Of a DNA stretch of 64,000 nucleotides, positions 26,690 to 36,572 are shown one piece after another; the first letter of the stretch is position 1; each line of letters starts with the position of its first letter. Origin of the DNA: Pseudoalteromonas spongiae UST010723-006 (GTDB lineage Bacteria > Pseudomonadota > Gammaproteobacteria > Enterobacterales > Alteromonadaceae); the NCBI RefSeq assembly GCF_000238255.3, contig NZ_CP011039.1, positions 168,501-232,500 on the forward strand, in the 5' to 3' direction. The notes beneath the pieces were generated by a model. That model had not been told where the DNA came from. It made no database searches and was given only the letters and a program-made list of their open reading frames with translations. Made by a program: the position numbers and the translations under genes.

Positions 26690-28027
26690 TCAACTAAATG
26701 TTTTTAGTTGATATAACGATTTGGTATCTGTAAAACATACGCAAAGTAGCGATTTAATCCAAAACGAAATAATAGCAAGCGTCACTATAATCCAAACCGA
26801 CAAGAATAAAAGTGAGCCACTTGGTAAATTTGGTGCTTGCCCTGCAACGCCATAGCTCATAATGGTTTTGTAAGCATAATATCCAATCAAACTGAGTAAA
26901 CAGCAGCTAACTAATAATGACGTTTTAACCCCTTGCTGTGATTCTTTTCGTCTTAATTTGCTTTGTCGTTTTACATACATGTAGCTACCGCTGAGTGATA
27001 AAAATGATAACGCAATACCACAAAAAAACCATGCTAATTTAACCCACAAACCAGCAAAATTGCCAAAATGAAGAGGATCTGCAGTATCAGATAAACGCCA
27101 ATAGAACCCTTGGCTTGATGCTGTTTGGTTATAAACAACTTCACCACTGTATGGATTAATGTAAAGCTTATTGGCACGATCGCGTACTAAGATATCATCT
27201 GATTGCCCCTCAACATAAAAGTAACCACCAGAGAATCTCATCGCCCTAATATCTAAATCAGGCCGTGCATTTTGAGCTATTTTTTCTAGCGTAACAATTG
27301 ATAAGGGTTGCGTATTTTGCGCTTCTAACTCGGCTATAGGGTTGATGGCGAAGTTACCAACATCTGTAAATGCAGTTTTGCCATCGACTAAGTCCATGCG
27401 TACAAATTCGTACAAGTACCAAATACTAGTCAGCGAAATTATTACGGCGAACCATAAACTCCAAACACCAGAAAATTTATGCAAACTGGCTAGTTTTGCG
27501 CGGCTATCGCCATTCCATGAAAGTTGTAGCCACTTTTTCCACCATCCTTGATATAGATAAACGGCACTTACGGTTGAGAAACATAAGGGTAATGCAAAAA
27601 TAAGTACCAAATAGTACGAGACGATACTATCGAATATGCCGAAAAAATGCATATGAAAGTCACGAAAGAAACGTTGAATATTTAAAAAGCTAGTGGCTCC
27701 GGTAACTTCTCCATTAACGGGGTCAACGTAAACATGTTGCCAAGGTTTACCTTTGAATCTAACGACAAAATCGTGTGCAAAATAAGGTTCACCTGAAGAA
27801 AATGCAATACCTATTTGCGCGTTTGGAAACTGTGTTTGAACCTTTTGATAGGCTTCGCCTAAGCTAACATTATGAGCTTGTGGCTGTGCTCTAACCTTGC
27901 TATCAAATAGCCAATCTAACTCATATGAAATGGTTGCAAAAGCGCCAGTCCAGCAGATAAAAAACAATATTAGACCAAACCACACGCCGCTTAGACTATG
28001 CCAGTTAAACCATTGCTTTTTTGTCAT
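26690..28027 (-). CDS. PepSY-TM protein, iron-regulated reductase-like
   Basis: A 445-residue membrane protein of the PepSY-associated TM family: an N-terminal WFNWHSLSGVWFGLIL helix, a large periplasmic PepSY region, and further helices near residues 140, 185, 330 and 375-420. The histidines in the first and third helices may bind heme, as proposed for siderophore-reducing members. It faces a TonB receptor gene across a Fur box, the usual pairing for ferric-siderophore uptake and reduction. Confidence 0.85.
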   Translation of the reverse strand: MTKKQWFNWHSLSGVWFGLILFFICWTGAFATISYELDWLFDSKVRAQPQAHNVSLGEAYQKVQTQFPNAQIGIAFSSGEPYFAHDFVVRFKGKPWQHVYVDPVNGEVTGATSFLNIQRFFRDFHMHFFGIFDSIVSYYLVLIFALPLCFSTVSAVYLYQGWWKKWLQLSWNGDSRAKLASLHKFSGVWSLWFAVIISLTSIWYLYEFVRMDLVDGKTAFTDVGNFAINPIAELEAQNTQPLSIVTLEKIAQNARPDLDIRAMRFSGGYFYVEGQSDDILVRDRANKLYINPYSGEVVYNQTASSQGFYWRLSDTADPLHFGNFAGLWVKLAWFFCGIALSFLSLSGSYMYVKRQSKLRRKESQQGVKTSLLVSCCLLSLIGYYAYKTIMSYGVAGQAPNLPSGSLLFLSVWIIVTLAIISFWIKSLLCVCFTDTKSLYQLKTFS

Positions 28028-28179
28028 TAAGTAATCTTCCTTGCATTCTTAAAGCGACGTTTAATAATGTTTGGTTTGTTGTGAAATAACCCGATTTGTA
28101 TTTTTTCGATTTATTACACTTACTCGCAATAAAACGAAGTTCACATAGTGTATCAATTTGAAATTTAAAGTATTGTAGT

Positions 28180-28198
28180 GATAATGATTTGCATTTAC
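28180..28198. promoter_or_regulatory. Fur box between the PepSY gene and the TonB receptor
   Basis: GATAATGATTTGCATTTAC closely matches the 19-base Fur consensus (GATAATGATAATCATTATC), especially its left half. It sits between divergent iron-related genes, so both are probably repressed by Fur with iron. Confidence 0.75.
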
Positions 28199-28232
28199 AA
28201 TCTTGCGCGACGTTTTTTTATTAAGGATTAAT

Positions 28233-30329
28233 ATGAAGTTTAGTCGCCTAGCTTTGGCTGTATCAGCTATTTTAATGTTACCTCATATCGTATTTGCTAA
28301 CGAACCGAGTGATACCAGCCAAAAAACTAAAAAAGATCTAAAAGACATAGAAGTAATTGAGATTTTAGGTCGAAGCTCGCAATCCACTTTCTCCGATTAT
28401 AGCTATTCAGTAACGCGCACAGCAGCAGATATTTTAGAAATTCCCCAATCAATAAGTGCAGTAACAAAAGAAGTGATTCAAGACCAAGCTATGATGCGTC
28501 TTAATGACGTAACCCCTTTTGTTAGTGGCGCAAATGAATATTCTGTTTATGACGATATCACAATTCGCGGTTTTCGCAGTCAGGACGATCGTCGGGTTAA
28601 CGGAATGCGAACTCATAATAACTTTTGGAACCAAACATTAATTGCCCACGTTGAGCGTGTTGAAGTAATTAAAGGACCTGCTTCTGCTGTTTTTGGTGAT
28701 GCAAGTCCTGGTGGTACCGTTAATACCGTTACTAAAAAACCGCTTGCGGAAAGTCGTCATAGTATTAGTGCGCGTGTCGGTAGTTATTCAGATAAGTACA
28801 TCGCATTAGATTCGACAGGGCAAATCGCTCACAGTGACGATTTATTGTATCGCTTTAACGGTGGTTATGAAGATTCAGACACATTTAGAGACAATATTTT
28901 CAATAAAAGTTTATTGCTCTCACCAAGCTTAACTTACTTACTTGGCCAAGACACAAAATTAAACTTTGAAGTAGTTTACTCTGATAGTAAAGGCTTACTT
29001 GACCGAGGGCAGCCAAATCTTAGGGGAGCGACCGACTTTTCAAAAATTCCTATGTCACTCTCGTCAAACCAGCCGGGTGATAAACTTGATACTACATCGC
29101 TTTCAGCAAGTTTGACGCTAGATCATCACTTTAATGATTATTGGTCACTCGGCTTTAAATACATGCATTTAGACAGTGAACAAAAATTAGTAGAGCACCG
29201 AGCTGCAACTTACATTGCCGATTCTGATTCTGTGTTTAATGTATGGTATACCGATCGCGATATTGATGCTGACTCAGATAATGTGACAGCATATGTAACC
29301 GGCAAACTATACACGGGCGATATCGAACACAATATTGTTGTAGGTGGTGATTATATTGATAATCATAAAGTTAATTCGCAAAGAATGAGCCGCTCAGCAG
29401 GGACTTTTGATATTTTGAATCCAACATATCAACAGCCTAATGTAGACAGTTACAACTTAGGTGATGTGTTTGAATTTGGTGGAGGGTTAACAAGTAATGG
29501 TTTATATATTCAAGACCATATTAAGTTTGAAGACTTGTCTATTCTTGCGAGTTTACGTCGTGAGGATTATAAACTAACAGACCTTAACGGCAACGAGAGT
29601 TCAGATAGCGATATTTTACCGCGCTTAGGTGTTGTATATAACCTGTCGTTAGACTCGAGTGTTTACGCTAGTTGGGTTACGGGTTTTGAACCGCCATCAA
29701 CGTTTTTAAATACAGAGGAACAAGGTGGTCCATTTGGACCGATTGATAGTTATTTATACGAAGTCGGCTATAAAACAAAACTGTTTGATGAAAAAGTCTT
29801 ACTAACAACGTCTTTGTATCAAATCACTAAACAAAATGTACTAGTGCAAGACTTAGAGCGTTCAACCGAGCTAGGATACCGAGTGTATCGCCAACGTGGT
29901 GAAGAACAAGCTAAGGGCTTTGAGTTTGATATAAACGGCCAAATCACCGAAGACTGGCTTGTAATTGCAAATTACGCCTACAACCGAGCAGAAATTACGG
30001 AAGATTCTGACCCTACGCTAATTGGTAAGCAAAAAGAAAATGCACCAAAGAATTCTGCGACTTTGTGGAGTAAATATACGCTTACTGACACATGGCAAAT
30101 TGCTGGTGGTGCAACCTTTATTGATGAACGCAATACGTCAGACGACGCTGTATTACCTTCATACACGATCTTACAAGCAGGCGTTTATTTTACGCAACCA
30201 AAGTGGCAAGCTGCTTTATTAATTGACAACTTACTCGACAAAGATCATTGGACTGGTGGCTATTCTTACGGTCAGCTATTTCCAGGCGACCCAAGAACGG
30301 TAAGCTTAACAATGAACTACACTTGGTAA
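28233..30329 (+). CDS. TonB-dependent siderophore receptor
   Basis: A 698-residue outer-membrane receptor. Signal peptide ending VFA-N; an N-terminal TonB-box-like region (DIEVIEILGR); a plug with IPQSISAVT and DVTPFVSGANEY plus RGF, EVIKGPASAVFGDASPGG and TVTKKP; and a beta-barrel with terminal W as expected for barrel assembly. The IPQS segment groups it with FhuA/FpvA-type siderophore receptors. The start at 28233 (AAGGAT ahead) is preferred over an upstream TTG. The exact siderophore is unknown. Confidence 0.93.
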   Translation: MKFSRLALAVSAILMLPHIVFANEPSDTSQKTKKDLKDIEVIEILGRSSQSTFSDYSYSVTRTAADILEIPQSISAVTKEVIQDQAMMRLNDVTPFVSGANEYSVYDDITIRGFRSQDDRRVNGMRTHNNFWNQTLIAHVERVEVIKGPASAVFGDASPGGTVNTVTKKPLAESRHSISARVGSYSDKYIALDSTGQIAHSDDLLYRFNGGYEDSDTFRDNIFNKSLLLSPSLTYLLGQDTKLNFEVVYSDSKGLLDRGQPNLRGATDFSKIPMSLSSNQPGDKLDTTSLSASLTLDHHFNDYWSLGFKYMHLDSEQKLVEHRAATYIADSDSVFNVWYTDRDIDADSDNVTAYVTGKLYTGDIEHNIVVGGDYIDNHKVNSQRMSRSAGTFDILNPTYQQPNVDSYNLGDVFEFGGGLTSNGLYIQDHIKFEDLSILASLRREDYKLTDLNGNESSDSDILPRLGVVYNLSLDSSVYASWVTGFEPPSTFLNTEEQGGPFGPIDSYLYEVGYKTKLFDEKVLLTTSLYQITKQNVLVQDLERSTELGYRVYRQRGEEQAKGFEFDINGQITEDWLVIANYAYNRAEITEDSDPTLIGKQKENAPKNSATLWSKYTLTDTWQIAGGATFIDERNTSDDAVLPSYTILQAGVYFTQPKWQAALLIDNLLDKDHWTGGYSYGQLFPGDPRTVSLTMNYTW

Positions 30330-30337
30330 CCAAATCA

Positions 30338-30393
30338 TTAGGGGCTATTGGTTTTTGTTGCAAAAACAAACTTTAAAGATTAATAGACCCTAG
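30338..30393. repeat. Probable short MITE derivative
   Basis: Both ends resemble the terminal repeats of the 270-bp element: TTAGGGGCTATTGGTTTTTG on the left and AAAGATTAATAGACCCTAG on the right, with only a few bases between. The internal hairpins are gone. It could be a deletion derivative, or a terminator-like structure for the receptor gene. Confidence 0.45.
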
Positions 30394-30414
30394 ACACACC
30401 TTGTATTTTGTCTA

Positions 30415-30445
30415 AAAGATACCAATGTCTATTAGTATCTTTTTT
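30415..30445 (+). terminator. Intrinsic terminator after the TonB receptor
   Basis: Stem AAAGATAC/GTATCTTT with a loop, followed by a T run; it sits just ahead of the SDR gene at 30460. Confidence 0.75.
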
Positions 30446-30459
30446 ATTGGGAAAAAATT

Positions 30460-31125
30460 ATGACACAACACGTGGTTATTACGGGCGCAAACCGTGGTAT
30501 TGGGCTTGCGTTTGTTGAGCAATATATTGCACAAGGTTTTAATGTGACTGCTGTAGTGCGCACTGCAAGTGAAAAACTTAATGTAAGTGGCGCAAACGTG
30601 ATTGAGGGAGTTGATGTTGCAAATGCAGATGATATTGCCAAACTTAAAACGCAACTTGGTGATCAAGCAATTGATATTCTAATAAATAATGCGGGGGTGT
30701 TTCATAATGAAAGCCTAAGCAATATGGATTTTTCGAACCTAGAGCAGCAAATTAATATTAATGCGGTTGCGCCAGTCCGCGTGACACATGCACTGCAATC
30801 AAACTTGCGTGCTGGCAGCAAAGTGGCAATGATCACAAGCCGTATGGGGTCAATTGAAGATAATGGCTCAGGCGCATATATTGGTTATCGCATGTCAAAA
30901 GCCGCGCTTAATGCCGCGAGTAAAAGTATGGCGATTGAACTTGCATCGCGTGATATTAGCCTAGCAATTTTACATCCAGGTTTTGTACAAACCGCAATGG
31001 TAGGGTTTGCTGGCGATATTTCCCCAGAGCTTGCTGCTAGTCGTTTAATTACGCGCATTGATGAGCTAAATTTAAATAACACAGGCACTTTTTGGCACTC
31101 GAATGGCGAAGTGTTGCCTTGGTAA
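30460..31125 (+). CDS. Short-chain dehydrogenase/reductase
   Basis: A 221-residue SDR with TGANRGIG near residue 8, NNAGVF, a catalytic SRMGS segment and the Y-R-M-S-K active-site motif (Tyr about residue 145). It is close to the carbonyl-reductase-like group (CsgA/YciK type) of unknown substrate. An SD-like GGGAAAA precedes the ATG. It converges with the M48 gene with one base between them. Confidence 0.87.
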   Translation: MTQHVVITGANRGIGLAFVEQYIAQGFNVTAVVRTASEKLNVSGANVIEGVDVANADDIAKLKTQLGDQAIDILINNAGVFHNESLSNMDFSNLEQQININAVAPVRVTHALQSNLRAGSKVAMITSRMGSIEDNGSGAYIGYRMSKAALNAASKSMAIELASRDISLAILHPGFVQTAMVGFAGDISPELAASRLITRIDELNLNNTGTFWHSNGEVLPW

Positions 31126-31126
31126 T

Positions 31127-33016
31127 TTAACGCTCTACCGGGCTGGGTAAATCAAGTAACAGCGCAAAGCTGTAAAGCATTGTTTGCTCCGCCTCGGTTA
31201 ATTGATTATCCCATTTAGCTGTAAACTCGATAGCTTGCAAAAAAGCATTGCGATTTTTCAGTGGTAAACGAGTGAGTACAGCAAAAAACTGATGTGCGTG
31301 CTCAATATTAAACAGATTAAACTCAATTACCTCCAACCCTTCCATATTAAACTGCTGACACGTTGCTTTAAACGCTTGCTGTTGCTCATGTTCTGATTCG
31401 TGACCAATCGCTGCAATTAAACTCACAAAGTACCGCCATGCGAGAATCAGTTTTTTACTATTACGAGTGGTAACGGCAAGGGTACGTTTCGCTTTAGTGA
31501 CTTGCATTAAGATAATTTCTAAATACAACCAAGTAATTAAATGCTGATTGCGTTGTTTGGTATTCGTTTTAGGCGATGGATTTTTTTGCTTAACAACTTG
31601 CCAGCACAACTCAGTGAAGTCGTGTTTTTGCTTTTCCCCTAGGCTGGTAAGACTTGGCGATGCTAACTCGATAAGTTGAAAGCGTTCGTTTTCAGATAGT
31701 TTAGCAAGTTCGCTTTCGGCGCAATCAAGGGTATATGCATCAACGTAGTGTGATGCTAATAAGCAATTTAGTTGTAAACTTCGTAACTCAAACTCGTCAC
31801 TAATTAATAACAGAGGAATAAGTGTAAAACACGCGTAAGGGTCGTGTACTAAATGCGATAGTTTGTCTGATAAATGACTGGTATCGGCAGTGATGGTTTG
31901 ATTGATGATAGGCGTGCTGTTTTCAGTTAAAAACTCGCGTGTTGCGCTTAATTGCATTGCTTGGTAGTTGGCAACACTCGGCCTTTCACGAAAACCGGCA
32001 CTTGGCGGTTGCCAACTTGGGTCTAGCTTAGCAATTCGTTTAACAATTGGCGGATGAGTCGAAAATGAACTGACCCAAGGGGTTCTTATTTGATTAAAAA
32101 ATAAATGGCTGTATTGATGAAAGTGAGCATTGCGATGGGGCTTTCGAAGTCCTGCGGCTACTTTTAGCGCATCTGCGAGCGCTGCTGGATTACGATTAAA
32201 CTGACAGGCGCTGGCATCCGCTAGATATTCACGGCGACGGCAAATCGCAGCTTTAATAAAATCGGCCATTAATGTGCCAATATAGCCGTAACAAATAAGC
32301 ATAAGTGCAATTACCAACTCCAAGCCACCAGAGCCTTTAGCGTTACCACGCCCCGCAGCGGCGGCTCGTTCGAGTATCCATTCACCGGCTAAACCGATAA
32401 AACTAATAGCAAAGGTAGCTGCAACCAATCGGTTATTCAGTTTTATATCGCCATTAACAATATGACTAAATTCATGGGCGACAACCGCTTGTAGTTCGTC
32501 ACGGGTTAGTTTTTCAAGTGCACCTCGGGTTACCGTAATTACCGCATTATGGCTATTATGACCCGCCGCAAATGCGTTTACTTGGCTATGATGCAATTGT
32601 AGGTAAACGCGAGGTACTGTGGTACGTGCTGCTATTGCCATTTCTTCGACCACATTGAGCAATTGCTTTTCTAACGGATGAAAGGTGTTGGGCTGTATAC
32701 GTGTTGCACCTAATTGCTCAGCAATTTTGCTGCCACCCGTACGCAGTTGGCGGTATTTATAAATGCCCGTAGTGAAAATAAGTATTGCAGTAATGAGTGC
32801 TGATGGAATATGCCATTGATATGGATTTTGTGCACGAAATACATCCCAACCTTGGTATAAAATAAGGTTTAGGTTACTGGCTATTCGGGCATCGAAAATA
32901 AGACCAAAAAACCATTGTGCAAGCAACACAATTAGGCCAACGGCAATACAAAATAAGCAAACCAGCATAGCGCTGGCACGCCGGTTTGCAGCTTGTTGCT
33001 GAAAAAAGTTTTTCAT
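31127..33016 (-). CDS. M48 family membrane metalloprotease
   Basis: A 629-residue protein with two N-terminal transmembrane segments (residues 17-42 and 70-88), the zinc motif HEFSH at about 181-185 (HExxH) followed by a further pair of hydrophobic segments, and the downstream glutamate-containing YLADASACQF region. This is HtpX-like, but with a long C-terminal extension of about 290 residues, absent from HtpX, holding helical repeats. It is encoded three bases after LemA, a common pairing. Confidence 0.87.
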   Translation of the reverse strand: MKNFFQQQAANRRASAMLVCLFCIAVGLIVLLAQWFFGLIFDARIASNLNLILYQGWDVFRAQNPYQWHIPSALITAILIFTTGIYKYRQLRTGGSKIAEQLGATRIQPNTFHPLEKQLLNVVEEMAIAARTTVPRVYLQLHHSQVNAFAAGHNSHNAVITVTRGALEKLTRDELQAVVAHEFSHIVNGDIKLNNRLVAATFAISFIGLAGEWILERAAAAGRGNAKGSGGLELVIALMLICYGYIGTLMADFIKAAICRRREYLADASACQFNRNPAALADALKVAAGLRKPHRNAHFHQYSHLFFNQIRTPWVSSFSTHPPIVKRIAKLDPSWQPPSAGFRERPSVANYQAMQLSATREFLTENSTPIINQTITADTSHLSDKLSHLVHDPYACFTLIPLLLISDEFELRSLQLNCLLASHYVDAYTLDCAESELAKLSENERFQLIELASPSLTSLGEKQKHDFTELCWQVVKQKNPSPKTNTKQRNQHLITWLYLEIILMQVTKAKRTLAVTTRNSKKLILAWRYFVSLIAAIGHESEHEQQQAFKATCQQFNMEGLEVIEFNLFNIEHAHQFFAVLTRLPLKNRNAFLQAIEFTAKWDNQLTEAEQTMLYSFALLLDLPSPVER

Positions 33017-33019
33017 TAA

Positions 33020-33634
33020 TTAAAGTTGTACAGAGGGGGCTTGTCGTATACTGGTTTTTTCTAGCTCTAACACGCTGGCATCATTTTTGTGGCCAAATTT
33101 AGCTGCGACTAAGTTGTTTGGAAAGCTTTGTTTGTAGGTGTTATATTGCATAACTTCATCGTTATAAGCCTGGCGTGCAAAGGCTATTTTATTTTCTGTT
33201 GAAACCAGCTCTTCATGTAAATCTTTTACTGTTTCATTGGCTTTTAATTCGGGGTAATCCTCAATAGTAATTTGTAAACCTGAAAGGGCCTGCGTTAAGG
33301 TGTTTTCAGCGTTAGCTAATTGTTTAATCAGTGCACCATTGTTTGGAGCTTGTTTTGCCTGCTCTAAACAACTTAACGCGGCATTTCGCGCTTTGGTGAC
33401 TTGTTCAAGCGTACTGCTTTCATGTTTTAAGTAAGCTTGGCAGGTGTTGACTAAATTTGGGATTAAGTCATGACGTCGGTGTAGCTGCACATCAATTTGT
33501 GCAAAAGCGTTAATCACGTAATTGCGATACTTAACGAGTGTATTAAATATCACAATAACAAACACTGCTAATAACGCGAGTATAAGTAATAAAATACCAA
33601 TAGTTGAGAAGAAGTTATCAATTACACTGGTCAT
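33020..33634 (-). CDS. lemA: LemA family protein
   Basis: A 204-residue protein with one N-terminal transmembrane helix (about residues 9-30) and a helical-bundle domain: VKYRNYVINAFAQIDVQLHR and RRHDLIPNLVNT, then QAYNDEVMQYNTYKQSFP near the end. These motifs define LemA (COG1704). Its cellular role is unclear; it is commonly cotranscribed with membrane proteases, as here with M48. Confidence 0.92.
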   Translation of the reverse strand: MTSVIDNFFSTIGILLLILALLAVFVIVIFNTLVKYRNYVINAFAQIDVQLHRRHDLIPNLVNTCQAYLKHESSTLEQVTKARNAALSCLEQAKQAPNNGALIKQLANAENTLTQALSGLQITIEDYPELKANETVKDLHEELVSTENKIAFARQAYNDEVMQYNTYKQSFPNNLVAAKFGHKNDASVLELEKTSIRQAPSVQL

Positions 33635-33747
33635 TAAATTTCCTTGAGAAATGTCTCTAAATTGTCAACACAATGGCTAAAAGCGCCAAAAAATTCAACT
33701 ATTTTGCTATCATATCGACAATTACCCAAATTTAATACGAGAACAAT

Positions 33748-34125
33748 ATGGCAGATGATACGCTAGCGACCGAAAATATAGATATTCCAGTGTTTTTTTT
33801 GGCGCCTGAGATGCCTATAACGCAAGACGCAGAACCTGCGTTTTTTGTTTCAGTGGCACTTACCGAAATGGTAATGGCTGAAATGTGCCAAAAAATTACC
33901 GATGAAGAGACACATACGGTATTTCTAACAGATTACGCGTTTAACGACGTAACAGCCGATTGGCAGCGTGCAGTGACAAATATTGAATCAGTGCAATTGC
34001 ACCTTAAAAAAGGCCCGCAATTAGCGGTGATGGTTTGTAGCGAAAACGAGCAACAGTTTATTTCACCATGGTTGGAATTTGCTCCTGAGTTTGATTTAGG
34101 ACTTGATGACGAGGACGTTGAGTAA
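33748..34125 (+). CDS. Acidic hypothetical protein upstream of cis/trans isomerase
   Basis: A 125-residue, strongly acidic cytoplasmic protein (ends LGLDDEDVE) with a middle segment TDYAFNDVTADWQRAV. I do not recognise a family. The next gene begins immediately after its stop codon, so translation is coupled with the isomerase gene. GAGAACAAT precedes the ATG. Confidence 0.6.
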   Translation: MADDTLATENIDIPVFFLAPEMPITQDAEPAFFVSVALTEMVMAEMCQKITDEETHTVFLTDYAFNDVTADWQRAVTNIESVQLHLKKGPQLAVMVCSENEQQFISPWLEFAPEFDLGLDDEDVE

Positions 34126-36456
34126 ATGAAAAAGTTCGTTGTTTTATTTTTCATAATTGTGGTTTCTGGCTGTACAGCTTTGGCGGTCAATAACTGGCAT
34201 AACAAATATGGCAAACCTGCAGTAAAACAACGAATAGTTGCGCATCATAGCAGTGATGGGCACTTTTATCAGAGTGCGGTAAAACCCGTATTAGAAAGCC
34301 GTTGTGTGGTGTGTCACGGCTGTTATGATGCGCCTTGCCAGTTAAAGTTAACATCGGCAGCCGGTATTGATCGCGGCATTAGCAAAGAACTCGTTTACGA
34401 TGGTACGCGATTAGTCGCAGCAAAGCCGCATCGATTATTTATTGATGCCGATTCAACGTCTGAATGGCGAGAACTTGGTTTTTCACCGGTTTTAAACGAA
34501 TACCCCGAGTCACCTGCGAACAACCTTGCAGCAAGTTTGCTCTATAATACATTACTTGTAAAAAAATCAAACCCTTTGCCACAAGTGGCGCAGCTTGGTG
34601 ATGAATATGATTTTTCGCTAGATAGAACGGCGACCTGTGCCAGCATTGAAAGCTATCAGCAAGTCGCTGAGCATCAACCATCACTGGGTATGCCATATGG
34701 TTTTCCTGCCATTGATGATAGTGAATTTAACGTGCTGCAGCATTGGTTAATGCAGGGCGCAAAAATGACCAATTTAGCGCCGGTGGATCAGTTTACTGCA
34801 CAGCAGGTTGAAAAGTGGGAAGCATTTTTAAACCAAGCACCTGCTAAGCATCAACTTATGGCGCGCTATATTTATGAGCACTGGTTTTTAACAAATATTT
34901 ATTTCAGTAACGCTAAAGAGCAGCATTTTTATAAGCTGGTGCGTTCGACAACACCACCGGGCGAACCAATTGATGTAATTGCAACACGCAGGCCATTTGA
35001 TGAGCCAAATGTGGCGCGCGTGTATTATCGCTTACAGCGCAATCAAGCCAGCATATTGGCGAAAAACCATATTCCATTAGCACTGAATAACAAAGAGTTA
35101 GCGCGATTACATCAGCTGTTTATTGCAACCGATTATACCGTGTCGGAATTGCCTAGCTACGCAGTAGATGTTGCCTCCAACCCATTTAAAAGCTTTGCTC
35201 AGATCCCGACCGAAGTGAAATACCAATTTTTACTCGACCATTCTCAAACCATTATTATGGGCTTTATTAAAGGGCCGGTTTGTCGTGGCCAAGTGGCGCT
35301 AAATGTAATTAATGATCACTTTTGGGTGGCATTTGTTGAACCCAAACGTGTTGCCAATGCCAATATGGATGAGTTTTTTCATCAAGTAGATGATTTATTG
35401 GCAATGCCGGCAGAGGAACAAAGTAATGCGCTGCCAATTAGCAGTTGGGTTAAATATGCCAGATTACAAGCTAAGTTTTTAGCGCGCAAAACAGCGAAAA
35501 TGAATGAGTCGTTTGCTGGTGGCAAAGGGCTTGATATGTCGCTGCTATGGCAAGGTGAAGGGCATAATGATAATGCCGCACTGACTATTTTCCGTCATTT
35601 TGATAGTGCCACTGTAGTTAAAGGGTTAGTTGGGCAAGCACCAAAAACCATGTGGGTACTTGATTACAGCTTATTTGAACGCATTCATTATTTGCTGGTG
35701 GCTGGATTTGATGTGTACGGTAACGTTGGGCATCAGTTGGTAACACGCCTATATATGGACTTTTTACGCATGGAAGGAGAGCAAAATTTCTTAGCGTTTT
35801 TGCCATTAGAAGAGCGTAAAAAATTACGTAATCATTGGTATCGAAAAGCGCCTAAAAATTTAGTTGAGCATTTAGAGTCTAATGCCCAGTTTAACCAAGA
35901 AACAGGCATTAAATATCAAACTAATGCGCCAAAGACGGAACTTTATAGCAATATTAAGCAGCACTTGTCAGCGGTGTTAAACACGCGACATGAGCTGGCA
36001 AATGATGAAATTAGCCAGGCACTTGGGGAGCTTAATTCGCTGCCAAATGCGGCAGTGCAGCAACTTGCACAAATCTCGTTTATTTTAGTTAAGCAACAAG
36101 GCCAGCATAAAGCCTTTAGTCTGCTGCATCATAATGCACACTTTAATATTTCAAGCTTACTTAATGAAGGTGCGCAGCGTGCACCGCGCGAAGACACAGC
36201 AAGTTTGGTAAATGGTTTTATTGGTGATTACCCTGCGGTGCTGTTTTATCTTGAGCAGCATCAGGTGAATGAGTTTGTAACGCAATTTAGCAAGGTGAAA
36301 ACAGAGAAAGACTACATTCAGCTCAAAGCTCAGTTCGCAATTAGGCGTACACATCCCGATTTTTGGCGTTATAGCGACATTCTGCATAAAACAGCCAAAC
36401 AGAATTTACAAATTGAATACGGAATCTTTGATTACAATCGTTTTGAGAACAAATAG
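34126..36456 (+). CDS. cti: Fatty acid cis/trans isomerase
   Basis: A 776-residue periplasmic enzyme that turns cis-unsaturated acyl chains of phospholipids into trans isomers, stiffening the membrane under solvent or heat stress. Seen: an export signal with a lipobox-like VVSGC (C16) and a heme c motif C60-V-V-C63-H64, the hallmark of Cti. Length agrees with Pseudomonas Cti (about 760-780). It is preceded directly by the acidic protein gene, an unusual partner. Confidence 0.9.
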   Translation: MKKFVVLFFIIVVSGCTALAVNNWHNKYGKPAVKQRIVAHHSSDGHFYQSAVKPVLESRCVVCHGCYDAPCQLKLTSAAGIDRGISKELVYDGTRLVAAKPHRLFIDADSTSEWRELGFSPVLNEYPESPANNLAASLLYNTLLVKKSNPLPQVAQLGDEYDFSLDRTATCASIESYQQVAEHQPSLGMPYGFPAIDDSEFNVLQHWLMQGAKMTNLAPVDQFTAQQVEKWEAFLNQAPAKHQLMARYIYEHWFLTNIYFSNAKEQHFYKLVRSTTPPGEPIDVIATRRPFDEPNVARVYYRLQRNQASILAKNHIPLALNNKELARLHQLFIATDYTVSELPSYAVDVASNPFKSFAQIPTEVKYQFLLDHSQTIIMGFIKGPVCRGQVALNVINDHFWVAFVEPKRVANANMDEFFHQVDDLLAMPAEEQSNALPISSWVKYARLQAKFLARKTAKMNESFAGGKGLDMSLLWQGEGHNDNAALTIFRHFDSATVVKGLVGQAPKTMWVLDYSLFERIHYLLVAGFDVYGNVGHQLVTRLYMDFLRMEGEQNFLAFLPLEERKKLRNHWYRKAPKNLVEHLESNAQFNQETGIKYQTNAPKTELYSNIKQHLSAVLNTRHELANDEISQALGELNSLPNAAVQQLAQISFILVKQQGQHKAFSLLHHNAHFNISSLLNEGAQRAPREDTASLVNGFIGDYPAVLFYLEQHQVNEFVTQFSKVKTEKDYIQLKAQFAIRRTHPDFWRYSDILHKTAKQNLQIEYGIFDYNRFENK

Positions 36457-36572
36457 TTAATCTGTTTTATTGGTTTTATCGTTGTGAAACTGATGTAAAC
36501 AACATGCTAACACTTGATTTGTTCCTAAAAAATTTGGCAAAATCCTATAGTTCGTACTAGTTGAGAATAACA

